DNA of 64,000 nt from Cycloclasticus sp. (GCA_012959695.1 DUCS01000006.1:1-64000), one strand, 5' to 3'. Counted from the first letter of the stretch, positions 50,792 to 60,946 are shown. Notes: generated by a model from the sequence alone, not told the origin. Numbers and translations: made by a program.

Positions 50792-52761
50792 TGAATATAT
50801 TTAATACAATTTTGATTGCAAACCGTGGTGAAATTGCGGTGCGGGTTATTAAAACGGCTAAGAAAATGGGTTATCACACGGTGGCTGTCTACAGTGATGC
50901 AGATGCCGGTTCTTTACACGTGAGTCTTGCCGATACAGCGGTTTGCATTGGTGGCACATCGGCGGATCAGTCTTATTTGGATATAGATAAAATTTTACAC
51001 GCAGCTGCTCGCTCGAATGCAGGTGCCATTCATCCGGGATATGGTTTTTTATCTGAGTCTACAGCGTTTGCTGAACGTTGTGAGCAAGCTGGCATTACCT
51101 TCATTGGACCGTCTGCGCGGGCCATTTCGTTGATGGGTAATAAAACCATTGCGCGTCAACACATGGTTGATGCAGCCGTACCCTTGGTGCCAGGTTACGA
51201 TGGTGATTCTAACGACGACAGTGTGTTACAAAAAGAAGCTGAACGTATTGGCTACCCAGTGATGGTTAAAGCCGCAGCAGGTGGTGGTGGTCGTGGTATT
51301 CGGTTAGTGAGAGAAGCGGCTAAGTTGGTGGCGGAAATTGCGTCAGCAAGAGGCGAGGCACTGAGTAGTTTTGGTTCCGATGAGCTGTTGCTTGAAAAGT
51401 GTATTGAACAGGCACGACACATTGAAATTCAAGTATTTGCAGACCAAATGGGTCATACGGTTTACTTAGGTGAACGTGATTGTTCCATGCAGCGTCGCAA
51501 CCAAAAAGTTATTGAAGAGTCGCCTGCTCCGCAGATGACTGACGCGTTACGCCAAAAAATGGGTGAAGCAGCGGTTGAAGCAGCTAAATCAGTTAATTAT
51601 GTGGGTGCGGGGACCGTTGAATTTTTGGTTACCCAGTCGGACGAGTTTTATTTTTTAGAAATGAATACGCGCTTGCAAGTAGAGCACCCGGTTACTGAGC
51701 TGGTCACAGGCTTAGACTTAGTCGAATGGCAGCTAAGGGTCGCAGCGGGTGAGCCATTACCGCTACAACAACATGAGATCAGCCTTACCGGGCATGCGAT
51801 TGAAGTGCGTTTGTACGCCGAAGATTGCGATAACGGTTTTACGCCACAAACAGGTACGATTTTAGAATGGGTCAAGCCAACGGGTGAGGGCGTTAGAGTT
51901 GATGAAGGCATCAGCAAAGGGCAAGAGGTCAGCCCTTATTATGACTCGATGCTGGCAAAACTTATCACTTATGGTAGTACCCGTGATGAAGCGTTGCGTC
52001 GTCTAAAGCATGCGTTGACGCAGACCGTATTATTGGGTTTGCCAAGCAACAAACAGTTTTTATTAAGACTATTAGCGGATCCAACTTTTGTCGAGGGAAA
52101 AGCCACCACGCGGCATATAGAAGAGAATATCTTAGTGCAACAAGAACTATCTGAAGCGGCAAATGTAAGTCAGGATAGTTGGGCTTTGGCTGCTGTTCTA
52201 TTATCACGCACCGTGGGCGCAAGTGGTTGGCGTAGCACAGGCACGTTGCGTTGGCCTGTTCGCTTAAAGCAGGGTGAGCAAACACGTGATTTTTTTGTCG
52301 CCCAAGATAGCAATCAATACTGCGTGGAAGACGATGAAGCGAACAGCCTGACATTAACGATATTAAAAGAATCCAGTGAACATAAGGGTCAAATGCTTGT
52401 TTTATCGAATGATATGCAGCAAGCGGTCAACGTCGCGTTTGGACAACAACAGATCCTTTACGTTGATAATGGCAGCGAGACATTGAACTTTCAAAAAATA
52501 TCATTTTCTGAAAAAAAGGCAGAGGAAGAACTCGGTGCAAACCTCGTTGCGCCGATGAGCGGCCGTATCGCAGAGGTTAAGGTTAGCATCGGTCAAAGTG
52601 TCAAAAAAGGCGATTTATTAATTGTGTTGGAGTCGATGAAAATGTTTCAAGAATTAACCGCAACGCAAGCCGGTGTTGTGAGTGAAATTTACGTTACTGA
52701 AGACACTCAAGTAGATGTTGGCGTGCCGTTAATTGATATTGAGCAAGAGGAAAAAACATGA
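50791..52761 (+). CDS. atuF: Acyl-CoA carboxylase alpha subunit (biotin carboxylase plus BCCP)
   Basis: 656 residues: biotin carboxylase N-domain (LIANRGEIAVRVIKTAKKMG), ATP-grasp with KAAAGGGGRGIRLVR, the HIEIQVFADQMG, ERDCSMQRRNQKVIEE and EMNTRLQVEHPVTE motifs, a linker domain, and a C-terminal biotinyl domain with K617 in ESMKM. Length and layout match AtuF and LiuD. It supplies carboxybiotin to the beta subunit encoded upstream. Its stop overlaps the AtuA start (ATGA). Confidence 0.92.
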   Translation: MNIFNTILIANRGEIAVRVIKTAKKMGYHTVAVYSDADAGSLHVSLADTAVCIGGTSADQSYLDIDKILHAAARSNAGAIHPGYGFLSESTAFAERCEQAGITFIGPSARAISLMGNKTIARQHMVDAAVPLVPGYDGDSNDDSVLQKEAERIGYPVMVKAAAGGGGRGIRLVREAAKLVAEIASARGEALSSFGSDELLLEKCIEQARHIEIQVFADQMGHTVYLGERDCSMQRRNQKVIEESPAPQMTDALRQKMGEAAVEAAKSVNYVGAGTVEFLVTQSDEFYFLEMNTRLQVEHPVTELVTGLDLVEWQLRVAAGEPLPLQQHEISLTGHAIEVRLYAEDCDNGFTPQTGTILEWVKPTGEGVRVDEGISKGQEVSPYYDSMLAKLITYGSTRDEALRRLKHALTQTVLLGLPSNKQFLLRLLADPTFVEGKATTRHIEENILVQQELSEAANVSQDSWALAAVLLSRTVGASGWRSTGTLRWPVRLKQGEQTRDFFVAQDSNQYCVEDDEANSLTLTILKESSEHKGQMLVLSNDMQQAVNVAFGQQQILYVDNGSETLNFQKISFSEKKAEEELGANLVAPMSGRIAEVKVSIGQSVKKGDLLIVLESMKMFQELTATQAGVVSEIYVTEDTQVDVGVPLIDIEQEEKT

Positions 52762-54545
52762 GAAAGATTAGAATAGGTGGTGCGTCAGGCTATTGGGGTG
52801 ATAGTGCCTACGCCACGCAACAGATACTAGAAAAAGGAAAAGTTGATTATTTGGTGTACGACTATTTAGCAGAAGTCACGATGTCGCTGCTTGCTAATGC
52901 AAGATCAAAATCTGATCAGTTGGGTTATGCAACAGACTTTGTTCAACAAATCTTAAAACCCAATTTAAAAAGCATCGCCGAACAAGATGTGAAAGTAGTG
53001 GCAAATGCTGGCGGCGTTAACTTGCCAGCATGCCAAAAAGCTATTCAAGCCATTTTGGATGAACAAGGCATTAAATTGAAAGTTGGCGTGGTCAGTGGAG
53101 ATAATTTATTACCAAGAGCGGATGAGTTCAGGGCCGATGGTGTCACTGAGATGACCAGTGGTGATGCTTTTCCTGACAAGTTGGCAAGCATAAATTCTTA
53201 CCTTGGCGCATTTCCTGTTGCAGCTGCGCTAGATGCAGGTGCTGACATTGTTATTACGGGTCGCGTTGTTGATTCTGCCACGACACTTGGCGTTCTTATA
53301 CATGAATACAAATGGGGCTTAGATGATTACGACAAATTATCGATGGGGTCTTTGGCCGGGCATTTAATTGAATGTGGCTGCCAAATTACCGGTGGTAATT
53401 TTACTGATTGGCGTGATACCAGTGATGGCTGGGCAGACATGGGTTACCCCATTGTTGAATGTGAACAGAATGGCGAATTCGTTGTTACAAAACCAGACAA
53501 CACCGGCGGGCTTGTTTCTCCGCTCACCATTTCCGAACAATTGATTTATGAAATTGGCGATCCGCAGGCCTATTACTTACCGGATGTGGTGTGTGACTTT
53601 GCCTCCGTTACTTTGCATGAGGAATCAAACAATAGGGTGTTAGTCCGTGGTGCCAAAGGTTATCCAGCAACTGATCAATACAAAGTGTCTGCCACCTATT
53701 TAGATGGGTATCGTGCGACCTATACACAGTTAATTTCTGGGTTCGATGTAGTCGAAAAAACGCAAATCACTGCAGAAAGAATATTAGAGCGTTGCAAAAA
53801 ACAATTTGCAGACCTGGATTATGGGGATTTTAGGCAAACATCAACAAACCTGTTAGGCGCTAATGCCTTATGGAATAAAGATATTTTTCAAACGCCTGAT
53901 AATCTACTGGAAGTGGTCTTGCGCATATCTGTTCATCATGACAAACGCGAAGCCGTGGCCTTATTTTCTCGAGAAGTAATGGGGGTTATTTTAAACATGA
54001 CCGGCGGGCGTTGTGCAGCTGGTGCAGCCGGCAGGCCAAAAGTATCGCCCGTCATTAATCTATACTCATTTTTATTAAACAAATCCAAAGTCACCGCGAT
54101 GGTTGATGTGGATGGGCAAGCAGTTTCATTCCAATCTACAGAAGGTGAAACATTTGATTACAATCTTATTAAAAGGCAAGAAGCACCCTTAGTATCACCT
54201 GATAACCGACAGACTCGCCAAGTGCAATTAATCGAACTGGCTGTCGCTCGTAGTGGTGATAAAGGTGATTTTGCCAATATAGGCGTAATTGCTCGTAAAC
54301 CCGAATACATGCAATACATTGCCGAAGCAGTGACTGAAAGCTCTATTGCAAACTGGTTCTCTCACATATTAGGTGGGCGGGTTGAACGCTTTTACTTACC
54401 CGGCATTAACGCGCTTAATTTCCTAATGTACGACGCGCTGGGTGGTGGTGGCGTGGGCTCAATGAATATTGACGTACAAGGCAAAACCTACGCCCAACAA
54501 GTGTTGATGATGCCCATCGATATCCCTGTTAATTTATTAGATTAA
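52758..54545 (+). CDS. atuA: AtuA-family acyclic terpene utilisation protein
   Basis: 595 residues: an N-terminal DUF1446/AtuA domain (IGGASGYWGDS, VANAGGVNLPAC, VVSGDNLLPR, ITGRVVDSATT; about 1-450) fused to the C-terminal AtuA-like ferredoxin-fold domain (about 490-590; ARSGDKGDFANIGVIAR, GGGGVGSMNID). AtuA is required for growth on citronellol in Pseudomonas, but its reaction is not known. Its presence is the best marker that this operon belongs to the terpene/branched-chain atu type rather than plain leucine (liu) breakdown. It overlaps the carboxylase alpha stop by four bases. Confidence 0.92.
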   Translation: MRKIRIGGASGYWGDSAYATQQILEKGKVDYLVYDYLAEVTMSLLANARSKSDQLGYATDFVQQILKPNLKSIAEQDVKVVANAGGVNLPACQKAIQAILDEQGIKLKVGVVSGDNLLPRADEFRADGVTEMTSGDAFPDKLASINSYLGAFPVAAALDAGADIVITGRVVDSATTLGVLIHEYKWGLDDYDKLSMGSLAGHLIECGCQITGGNFTDWRDTSDGWADMGYPIVECEQNGEFVVTKPDNTGGLVSPLTISEQLIYEIGDPQAYYLPDVVCDFASVTLHEESNNRVLVRGAKGYPATDQYKVSATYLDGYRATYTQLISGFDVVEKTQITAERILERCKKQFADLDYGDFRQTSTNLLGANALWNKDIFQTPDNLLEVVLRISVHHDKREAVALFSREVMGVILNMTGGRCAAGAAGRPKVSPVINLYSFLLNKSKVTAMVDVDGQAVSFQSTEGETFDYNLIKRQEAPLVSPDNRQTRQVQLIELAVARSGDKGDFANIGVIARKPEYMQYIAEAVTESSIANWFSHILGGRVERFYLPGINALNFLMYDALGGGGVGSMNIDVQGKTYAQQVLMMPIDIPVNLLD

Positions 54546-54565
54546 AACCGAGTAAGGAGTTACTA

Positions 54566-56188
54566 ATGTCGATTGCTAAGCCTATTTTGTCCTCACAAAG
54601 AATTGAAACAATGCAAAGTACGGGGCATTGGCAAGGAAAAACAATACTTGATTTTTTTGATGCCAATGTTGCAAAGCAAGGCGATAAAACAGCGGTTATC
54701 GCCTACGGTAAGGAAAATAACACAAGGGTTTCAAAAACATACCAAGAGTTGGCTGATTTATCTGACAGGTTCGCAGCTGGCTTGCTCAAACAAGGTATAA
54801 AAAAAGGCGATGTGGTGTCTTATCAATTACCCAACTGGTGGGAATTTGTTGTTGTTTATCTAGCTTGTATGCGTGTTGGTGCTATTAGTAACCCACTAAT
54901 GCCCATCTTTAGAGAGCAAGAGCTGTCATTCATGCTTAGCTTTGCTGAATCAAAGTTAGTCATTGGTCCGGACACCTTCAAAAAATTCAACCACGCTGAA
55001 TTGCTTAACAAACTTCAGTCAGACTTACCGTCTCTTGAGGCGGTTTGGAGTATCGGCGACAACGGCCTTGATGCATACATGGTTGAACAGGTGACTGAAC
55101 AAGACAGGGCGACATTTGAAGCGGTTAAATTAACACCGAATGATGTGTTCCTCATCATGTACACATCGGGTACTACAGGCGCACCGAAAGGGGTCATGCA
55201 TACCTCAAATACCCACGAGTATTCAGCGCGTAAGTTTATTGAACGCAGCGAATTAACCAGTGAAGAGCTGATACTGATGGGCTCACCTACAGCACATATG
55301 ACCGGTTTAATGTACGGTGTGTCTGTTCCCATTATGCTCGGTTCAACGACTGTACTTTTAGATCAATGGGATGCTGACCTTGCCTGGAAAATTATTCGCG
55401 ATGAACAAATCGCCTTTACCATGGGTGCAACGCCATTCTTAGCTGATTTAAGCGACTCAAGTGCTGTTGATGACTGTAATCACGATAAATTTAGACTCTT
55501 CGCCTGTGGTGGCGCACCGGTACCGCCAGCGCTAGGGCGTCGTGCTTCAGCAAGGCTCAATGTTAATTTAGTGACCGTGTGGGGAATGACAGAAATGTCT
55601 GCCGTTACCACCACATTACTGACTGATTCAGAAGAAAAAGTATTTGAAACCGATGGTTGTCCATATGATGGTACGGAAGTGAGGGTGATAGACCAACAAG
55701 ATGCAGCTGTAGAAAACGGTACCGAAGGGCGGTTACAAACGCGTGGTGCGGGCAACTTTGTAGGCTATTTAAAACGCCCAGAAGCGCACGATACTGACGA
55801 AGAAGGTTGGTTTGAAACTGGCGATTTAGCCAAAATCGTTCATGAACATTACATTCGTATTACAGGTCGTTCAAAAGACATCATCATCCGAGGCGGGGAG
55901 AACATTCCAGTGGCCGTGGTGGAAAATTTTTTATATCGCCACGATGCCCTTCAGGATGTTGCTATTGTCGCCAAAGCAGATGAACGATTAGGTGAGCGGG
56001 CTTGTTGTTACATAACATTAAGGCCACAGCAAAGTTTTGATTTAGAGACATTAAAAACTTACCTTTCGGATGAAGGTCTTAGCAAAAACTATTGGCCTGA
56101 ATATCTAGAAATACTAGATGCAATGCCAAGGACAGCAAGCGGTAAAATACAAAAATTTAAATTAAGAGACATGGCTAATAACGGTTAG
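54566..56188 (+). CDS. Acyl-CoA synthetase, AtuH-like position
   Basis: An ANL ligase of 540 residues, similar to cyclohexanecarboxylate-CoA and 2,3-dihydroxybenzoate-type ligases in its layout. Motifs are YTSGTTGAPKGVMHT, WGMTEMSA, TGRSKDIIIRGGENIPVAVVE, and the catalytic lysine in RTASGKIQKFKLRDM. An AAGGAG site precedes the start. In the atu cluster a CoA ligase activates citronellate/geranate; here an acid of similar or alicyclic type is likely. Confidence 0.89.
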   Translation: MSIAKPILSSQRIETMQSTGHWQGKTILDFFDANVAKQGDKTAVIAYGKENNTRVSKTYQELADLSDRFAAGLLKQGIKKGDVVSYQLPNWWEFVVVYLACMRVGAISNPLMPIFREQELSFMLSFAESKLVIGPDTFKKFNHAELLNKLQSDLPSLEAVWSIGDNGLDAYMVEQVTEQDRATFEAVKLTPNDVFLIMYTSGTTGAPKGVMHTSNTHEYSARKFIERSELTSEELILMGSPTAHMTGLMYGVSVPIMLGSTTVLLDQWDADLAWKIIRDEQIAFTMGATPFLADLSDSSAVDDCNHDKFRLFACGGAPVPPALGRRASARLNVNLVTVWGMTEMSAVTTTLLTDSEEKVFETDGCPYDGTEVRVIDQQDAAVENGTEGRLQTRGAGNFVGYLKRPEAHDTDEEGWFETGDLAKIVHEHYIRITGRSKDIIIRGGENIPVAVVENFLYRHDALQDVAIVAKADERLGERACCYITLRPQQSFDLETLKTYLSDEGLSKNYWPEYLEILDAMPRTASGKIQKFKLRDMANNG

Positions 56189-56212
56189 CCGATACTCATA
56201 CAGGAGAAGAGA

Positions 56213-57379
56213 ATGAATCCAGCATTATTGAATGACGACGAAAAAATGATCCAAGAAATGGCGCAGCGTTTTGCAAAAGAGCGCCTATATGACGGTTATC
56301 GAGAACGTGCCATCAGCAGTGAATCCACGCTTGACCGTGGGCTTATTAAAGAAATGGGTGACCTTGGCCTGTTAGCGCCGAATATTCCCGAAGAGTATGG
56401 CGGTATTGGTGCGTCTAGTTTTGTCAATGGTTTGATTTGTGAGGCTATTGCGTATGGTGATTTTAACCTTAGCTATTTGAATATGACTAATCCATTAATG
56501 AGCGATGTCATCATGCGTTTCGGCACAGAGGAAATGAAACATGAAATTCTACCTAAAATGGCATCGGGTGATCTAATTTCAGCCTTAGGCTTAACAGAAC
56601 CACGGGGTGGTTCAGATGCAGGTAATCTCATTTTAAAAGCCGAGAAAACGGATACCGGCTATATCTTGAATGGTGAAAAGACATCAATGAGTTACGCAAC
56701 CCAAGCCGATAATGTATTGATGTTTGCAAGAACAGGCACGGTTGAATCTGGCCCTTATGGAGTATCTGCCTTTTTGGTCGATTTAAACTTGCCAGGTATC
56801 TCTCGCACAGAATTCGATGATATTGGTACCAAGCCAGTTGGTCGAGGCTCTGTATTTTTTGATAATGTCGAAATTCCAGCTTCCGCCTTATTGGGTAACG
56901 AAAATGAAGGCTTCACAAAAATCATGGTTGGGTTTGATTTAAGTCGTGTATTAATAGCACTTGAATGCGTAGGAACTGCTCAAGTTTCCGTAGATGAGAC
57001 ATGGGAATATGTTCAACAACGTGAAGCCTTTGGTACACCGTTGGTTAAATTCCAAGGCGTCTCATTCCCCTTAGCTGAGCACGAAAGCATGTTGGAAGTA
57101 TTGCGTGCTCTGGCCTATCAAACACTTAGGTTACGCGATGGCGGCCACAAGCATACTAAAGAGGCCGCTATTTTAAAGTGGATGGCGCCAAAATATGCCA
57201 CAGAAATTTTACAAAACTGTTTACTACTAAGCGGGCACTATGGCTACACAACCGATTTGCCACATCAACAAAGAATGCTAGACGTACTCGGTCTACAAAT
57301 TGGCGACGGCACGGCGCAAATTATGAAAACAGTTATCTCTAGAGAAAAAGTCGGCAAAATAGCCCTACAGTACAAATAA
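56213..57379 (+). CDS. Acyl-CoA dehydrogenase with Asp in the base motif
   Basis: 388 residues. FAD motifs are GLTEPRGGSDAGNL and NGEKTSMSYATQA. The C-terminal base motif, normally EGT, reads IGDGTAQIMK, so aspartate replaces glutamate, and the alternative position reads DLSRVLIALE without the NER glutamate. An aspartate base has been reported for cyclohexane-carboxyl-CoA-type dehydrogenases. It follows a ligase with a similar leaning, so an alicyclic acyl-CoA substrate is a reasonable guess. Confidence 0.88.
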   Translation: MNPALLNDDEKMIQEMAQRFAKERLYDGYRERAISSESTLDRGLIKEMGDLGLLAPNIPEEYGGIGASSFVNGLICEAIAYGDFNLSYLNMTNPLMSDVIMRFGTEEMKHEILPKMASGDLISALGLTEPRGGSDAGNLILKAEKTDTGYILNGEKTSMSYATQADNVLMFARTGTVESGPYGVSAFLVDLNLPGISRTEFDDIGTKPVGRGSVFFDNVEIPASALLGNENEGFTKIMVGFDLSRVLIALECVGTAQVSVDETWEYVQQREAFGTPLVKFQGVSFPLAEHESMLEVLRALAYQTLRLRDGGHKHTKEAAILKWMAPKYATEILQNCLLLSGHYGYTTDLPHQQRMLDVLGLQIGDGTAQIMKTVISREKVGKIALQYK

Positions 57380-57414
57380 ACGTTACTATTTTTTCATAAG
57401 AAAAAGGAGTTGAT

Positions 57415-57729
57415 ATGTCAGTCATAAGATCAAGTGCGATGGAATATGTAGAGTCCGGAATAGAAGGTATTTCCCAATGTGAGCTGTGGGATAACGGCAC
57501 CAATGGAGGCACCTCACTCGTGCGTCTTCTTGCAGGTGCATACTTCCCTAACCATAACCACCCTGGTTGGGAGCAAGCCTATATTTTATCGGGCAAAGTT
57601 GCCGTTGGCACAGAAGTGGTTGAAAAAGGCGATTATCTATTTGCAAAAGCCGGTGATATTCATGACGCTAAAGCAATAGAAGATACTGAGATTTTAGCCT
57701 TTACTGAAAAAGGCGTTGAGCTAATATAA
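57415..57729 (+). CDS. Small cupin protein
   Basis: 104 residues forming one cupin barrel. Metal-binding residues are visible in PNHNHPGWEQAYILSGKV (two histidines and a glutamate), with a later histidine in GDIHDAKA. It resembles ChrR-like and dihydroxyacetophenone-dioxygenase-like cupins, but this is too general to assign a reaction. It is the last intact gene of the atu-like operon, with AAGGAG upstream. Confidence 0.8.
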   Translation: MSVIRSSAMEYVESGIEGISQCELWDNGTNGGTSLVRLLAGAYFPNHNHPGWEQAYILSGKVAVGTEVVEKGDYLFAKAGDIHDAKAIEDTEILAFTEKGVELI

Positions 57730-57765
57730 ACTTTAACTATCCAACACATTAAACGGTGAGTTTTT

Positions 57766-57840
57766 ATGTCTAGTCCTTCAGTAGCTAATAACAAAAGTAC
57801 CGAAGTAAACAAGGTTGATGTTGTCGTCGTAATAGTTTAA
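57766..57840 (+). pseudogene. 5' remnant of a flavin monooxygenase-like gene
   Basis: An ATG opens a frame of 24 codons ending in the run VDVVVV, the typical first strand of a flavoprotein monooxygenase (normally followed by GAGFAG), and then stops at TAA. The dinucleotide-binding loop is gone. It is immediately followed, in another frame, by the remnant of an unrelated gene, so a deletion seems to have joined the two. Confidence 0.6.
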
Positions 57841-58391
57841 ATTTTGTTGCATTATCAGCATCAAAACAACTTAAGACAGGGCATACGCTAGTTGCAGCAA
57901 CCGGCAACATACACGAACAATTTAAAGGAAAAATTGCCTATTTAGGTGTTTCGAAAAAAATTGAGAATAACATGCTCTAGTCACTTGGTTATTTTGGTTA
58001 CTACCCGGAGAATGATAAAGGCAACTATACAGAAGACCATCGCGTACGTGGCTCATTGGCTTACACCTTTAAATTCGAAGGTTGGCAACTTATGCATCGT
58101 TCTCGCGTTGAATACAGAATGGGGCAGGCGCCTAATGGATTTAGATACCGCCCAGCTTTAGAATTATCAAGAAAAGCATCGCTACTTGATACATTGTTAA
58201 TTCCCTATGTAGAAGCCGAAACTTTTTACGATTTTAGACAAGACAAAGTGACATTAAGCTTAATAACGGCAGGCATAAAGTGGCCAATAAACTCACAATT
58301 TATCGTTAAATTGGCACACTTTAATATTTACCTTAACAGCCCGAGTCGGCATGTAAGCGGCTCATTGTTGGCACTTCACCTTAAGTTATAA
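57840..58391 (+). pseudogene. 3' remnant of a DUF2490-like outer-membrane protein gene
   Basis: The frame encodes a beta-rich, DUF2490-like protein (segments RVRGSLAYTFKFEGW, HRSRVEYRMGQ, YVEAETFYDFRQDKV, then a last strand ending LHLKL). It lacks a start and signal peptide, and it contains an in-frame TAG at 57978-57980, after which the same frame runs on to 58391. A separate ATG at 58056 could make the last 111 residues but would not give an exported barrel. It is probably a decaying gene. Confidence 0.65.
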
Positions 58392-58405
58392 AGTTAACTA
58401 GCTAA

Positions 58406-59572
58406 TTAATATGACTTGGGCAAGCCCAGTGCTTTTTCTGCGATATAACATAAGGCTAACTGCGGACTAACGGGGGCAATGCGTGGAATGAGCGACTCAC
58501 GTAAATAACGTTCAACGTGGTATTCTTTTGCATAGCCAAAACCACCATGAGTCATAACGGCGGTTTCACAAGCATGAAAGCCGGCTTCGCCTGCAAGGTA
58601 TTTGGCAGCATTGGCATTTGCACCACATTCTTGATTGTTATCGTATTGATAGGCAGCAGACACCACCATTAACCAAGCTGCTTCTAGTTCGGCCCAACAA
58701 ATAGCAAGAGGATGCTGAATTCCTTGGTTCTGAGCAATAGGCCGGTTAAAAACAATCCGTTCTTTAGCGTAGTTTTTCGCTTTATCTAACGCCACTCGCC
58801 CTAAGCCAACCGCTTCGCCAGCAATCAGAATCCGCTCTGGATTCATACCGTGAAGAATGTATTCAAAGCCACTGCCTTCTTCACCAATTCGGTCTTCAAT
58901 GGGTATCTCTAGGCCATCAATAAATAATTCATTAGAATCAACTGCTTTCCTACCCATTTTGTCTATTTCTTGTATGTCAATCTTGCTGCGATTCAAATCA
59001 GTATAAAAAAGACTAAGCCCATGGGTCGATTTTTTAACATCTTCTAGTGGGGTAGTGCGAGCCAATAACAGTATTTTATCAGCGACTTGCGCAGTAGAAA
59101 TCCATACTTTTTGGCCATTAACAATATACTTATCACCTTTGCGAATAGCTAAGGTTTTAAGCTGAGTGGTATTGAGCCCGGTATTAGGTTCGGTAACAGC
59201 AAAACAGGCTTTTTCTTTACCTTCCGCCATGGGCCGTAACATGCGCTGTTTTTGCTCTTCGTTACCGTAGATAACCACAGGGTTAAGGCCAAAAATGTTG
59301 ATGTGAACAGCTGATGCGCCAGACATGCCTGCGCCGGATTCAGCGATGGTGCTGGCCATAATAGCAGCTTCAGTTATACCTAACCCAGAGCCACCATAAG
59401 TTTCTGGAATACAAATACCCAACCAACCACCCTCGGCTATTGCATTATAAAAGTCATGAGGAAAGCCACCATTTTTATCACGCTCTAGCCAATAATTGTC
59501 GTCAAAGGGGCCGCACAATTTGAAAATAGACTCGCGTATGGCTTGTTGTTCTTCGGTATAAGAGAAATTCAT
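58406..59572 (-). CDS. Acyl-CoA dehydrogenase
   Basis: 388 residues, of the same subgroup as the dehydrogenase at 26997-28169: FDDNYWL near the start, AVTEPNTGLNTTQL, NGQKVWISTAQ, a probable base glutamate in GMNPERILIAGEA, and a C-terminus APVSPQ...LGLPKSY lacking EGT. It is a lone minus-strand gene (155 bases from the thiolase start region), convergent with the pseudogenes. Substrate unknown. Confidence 0.92.
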   Translation of the reverse strand: MNFSYTEEQQAIRESIFKLCGPFDDNYWLERDKNGGFPHDFYNAIAEGGWLGICIPETYGGSGLGITEAAIMASTIAESGAGMSGASAVHINIFGLNPVVIYGNEEQKQRMLRPMAEGKEKACFAVTEPNTGLNTTQLKTLAIRKGDKYIVNGQKVWISTAQVADKILLLARTTPLEDVKKSTHGLSLFYTDLNRSKIDIQEIDKMGRKAVDSNELFIDGLEIPIEDRIGEEGSGFEYILHGMNPERILIAGEAVGLGRVALDKAKNYAKERIVFNRPIAQNQGIQHPLAICWAELEAAWLMVVSAAYQYDNNQECGANANAAKYLAGEAGFHACETAVMTHGGFGYAKEYHVERYLRESLIPRIAPVSPQLALCYIAEKALGLPKSY

Positions 59573-59727
59573 TGTATTGAAAGTCGGAAGTTAATTGAGT
59601 TTTGAAAGTGGTGTAAATTTTATTAACGTATATAAATCCTTAGCAGTACTTTTACACCATTTAACGCATGACATCTTGAGTATAATAATGTCGGTCATAC
59701 ACATTATAATAATGCTTTGATAATGAG

Positions 59728-60933
59728 TTATGACTGGTTTTCAATCACCATTGCAATACCTTGCCCTACACCAATGCACATAGATATAAGTGCGTAACGT
59801 CCGCCTGTTTTCTGTAATTGACGTGCGGCTGTTAAGGCTATTCGCGCACCGGATGCGCCTAATGGGTGACCTACTGCAATAGCGCCACCATTTGGGTTAA
59901 TACGTGGGTCATCAGCAGCAATGCCCAATTGCTTTAAATCACCCAGTACTTGTGCGGCAAAGGCTTCGTTGACCTCAATAACATCCATTTGTTCAATGCT
60001 TAGGTTAAGCCTTTTAAGCAATTTTTGACAAGCTGGAACGGGGCCAAGGCCCATAATGGTTGGCTCGATGCCGGCGGTTGCGCCACCTAGTACGCGTGCC
60101 ATGGGTTTTAATTGGTGGTTTTCGCCGAAGGCTCGACTGCCCACTAAAACAGCGGCAGCACCATCGTTAATGCCGGATGCGTTAGCAGCGGTAACAACCC
60201 CATCTTCAAATAAGGGGCGCATGGTTGACATCTTATCGAGTGTTGCTTGAGGGCGAGGGTGCTCATCGGTGTTGACGACAATGTCTGGCTTGCCACGTCT
60301 TTGTGGGATGTTAATCGGTATTATTTCTTCGTCAAAGAAGCCTTTATCGCTTGCATTAGCCCATTTTTGCTGTGAGTTATAAGCGAATACATCACATTGT
60401 TCTCGGCTAATATTTTCCTGCTTTGCAACGTTATCTGCTGTTTCCGGCATGGCTTCGTGTCCGTATTGCTTACCCATAATCGGATTAGGGAAGCGTACGC
60501 CAATCGCGCTGTCATAAACTGTTATATCTTTGCTGAAAGCAGTATTACTTTTATTGAACGTTAAGGGTGCTCGGGTCATACTTTCCACGCCACCAGCGAT
60601 GAAAACATCACCTTCACCACAGGTTATGGCACGAGATGCATCGATAATAGCTGCTAAGCTACTGCCACATAACCTATTAATCGTTTGCCCACTCACTTGA
60701 ACAGGCAGACCAGCTAATAAAGTAGCATAACGGGCAATGTTGCGGCTATCTTCTCCAGACTGACACGCGCAGCCTAAAACTACATCATCTATCAATAAGG
60801 GATCGAATTTATTCCGTTCAACCAGTGCTTTAATTACAGCTGCCGCCAAATCATCTGGCCGCACGTTTGCAAGCGAGCTACAGTATTTTCCAAAAGCGGT
60901 TCTTGCACCATCATAGATATAAGCATCTAACAT
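59728..60933 (-). CDS. Acetyl-CoA acyltransferase (thiolase)
   Basis: A true thiolase of 401 residues: nucleophile C89 (RLCGSSLAA), VNEAFAAQ, the histidine of [10 protein letters not shown] and C386 in CIGVGQG. The layout ([31 protein letters not shown]) resembles beta-ketoadipyl-CoA and FadA-type thiolases, so cleavage of 3-oxoacyl-CoA or 3-oxoadipyl-CoA is likely. It is 13 bases after FadH and shares its operator-controlled promoter. With acetoacetyl-CoA as substrate it would complete the acetoacetate route. Confidence 0.93.
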   Translation of the reverse strand: MLDAYIYDGARTAFGKYCSSLANVRPDDLAAAVIKALVERNKFDPLLIDDVVLGCACQSGEDSRNIARYATLLAGLPVQVSGQTINRLCGSSLAAIIDASRAITCGEGDVFIAGGVESMTRAPLTFNKSNTAFSKDITVYDSAIGVRFPNPIMGKQYGHEAMPETADNVAKQENISREQCDVFAYNSQQKWANASDKGFFDEEIIPINIPQRRGKPDIVVNTDEHPRPQATLDKMSTMRPLFEDGVVTAANASGINDGAAAVLVGSRAFGENHQLKPMARVLGGATAGIEPTIMGLGPVPACQKLLKRLNLSIEQMDVIEVNEAFAAQVLGDLKQLGIAADDPRINPNGGAIAVGHPLGASGARIALTAARQLQKTGGRYALISMCIGVGQGIAMVIENQS

Positions 60934-60946
60934 GTTTTTTCCTTAA

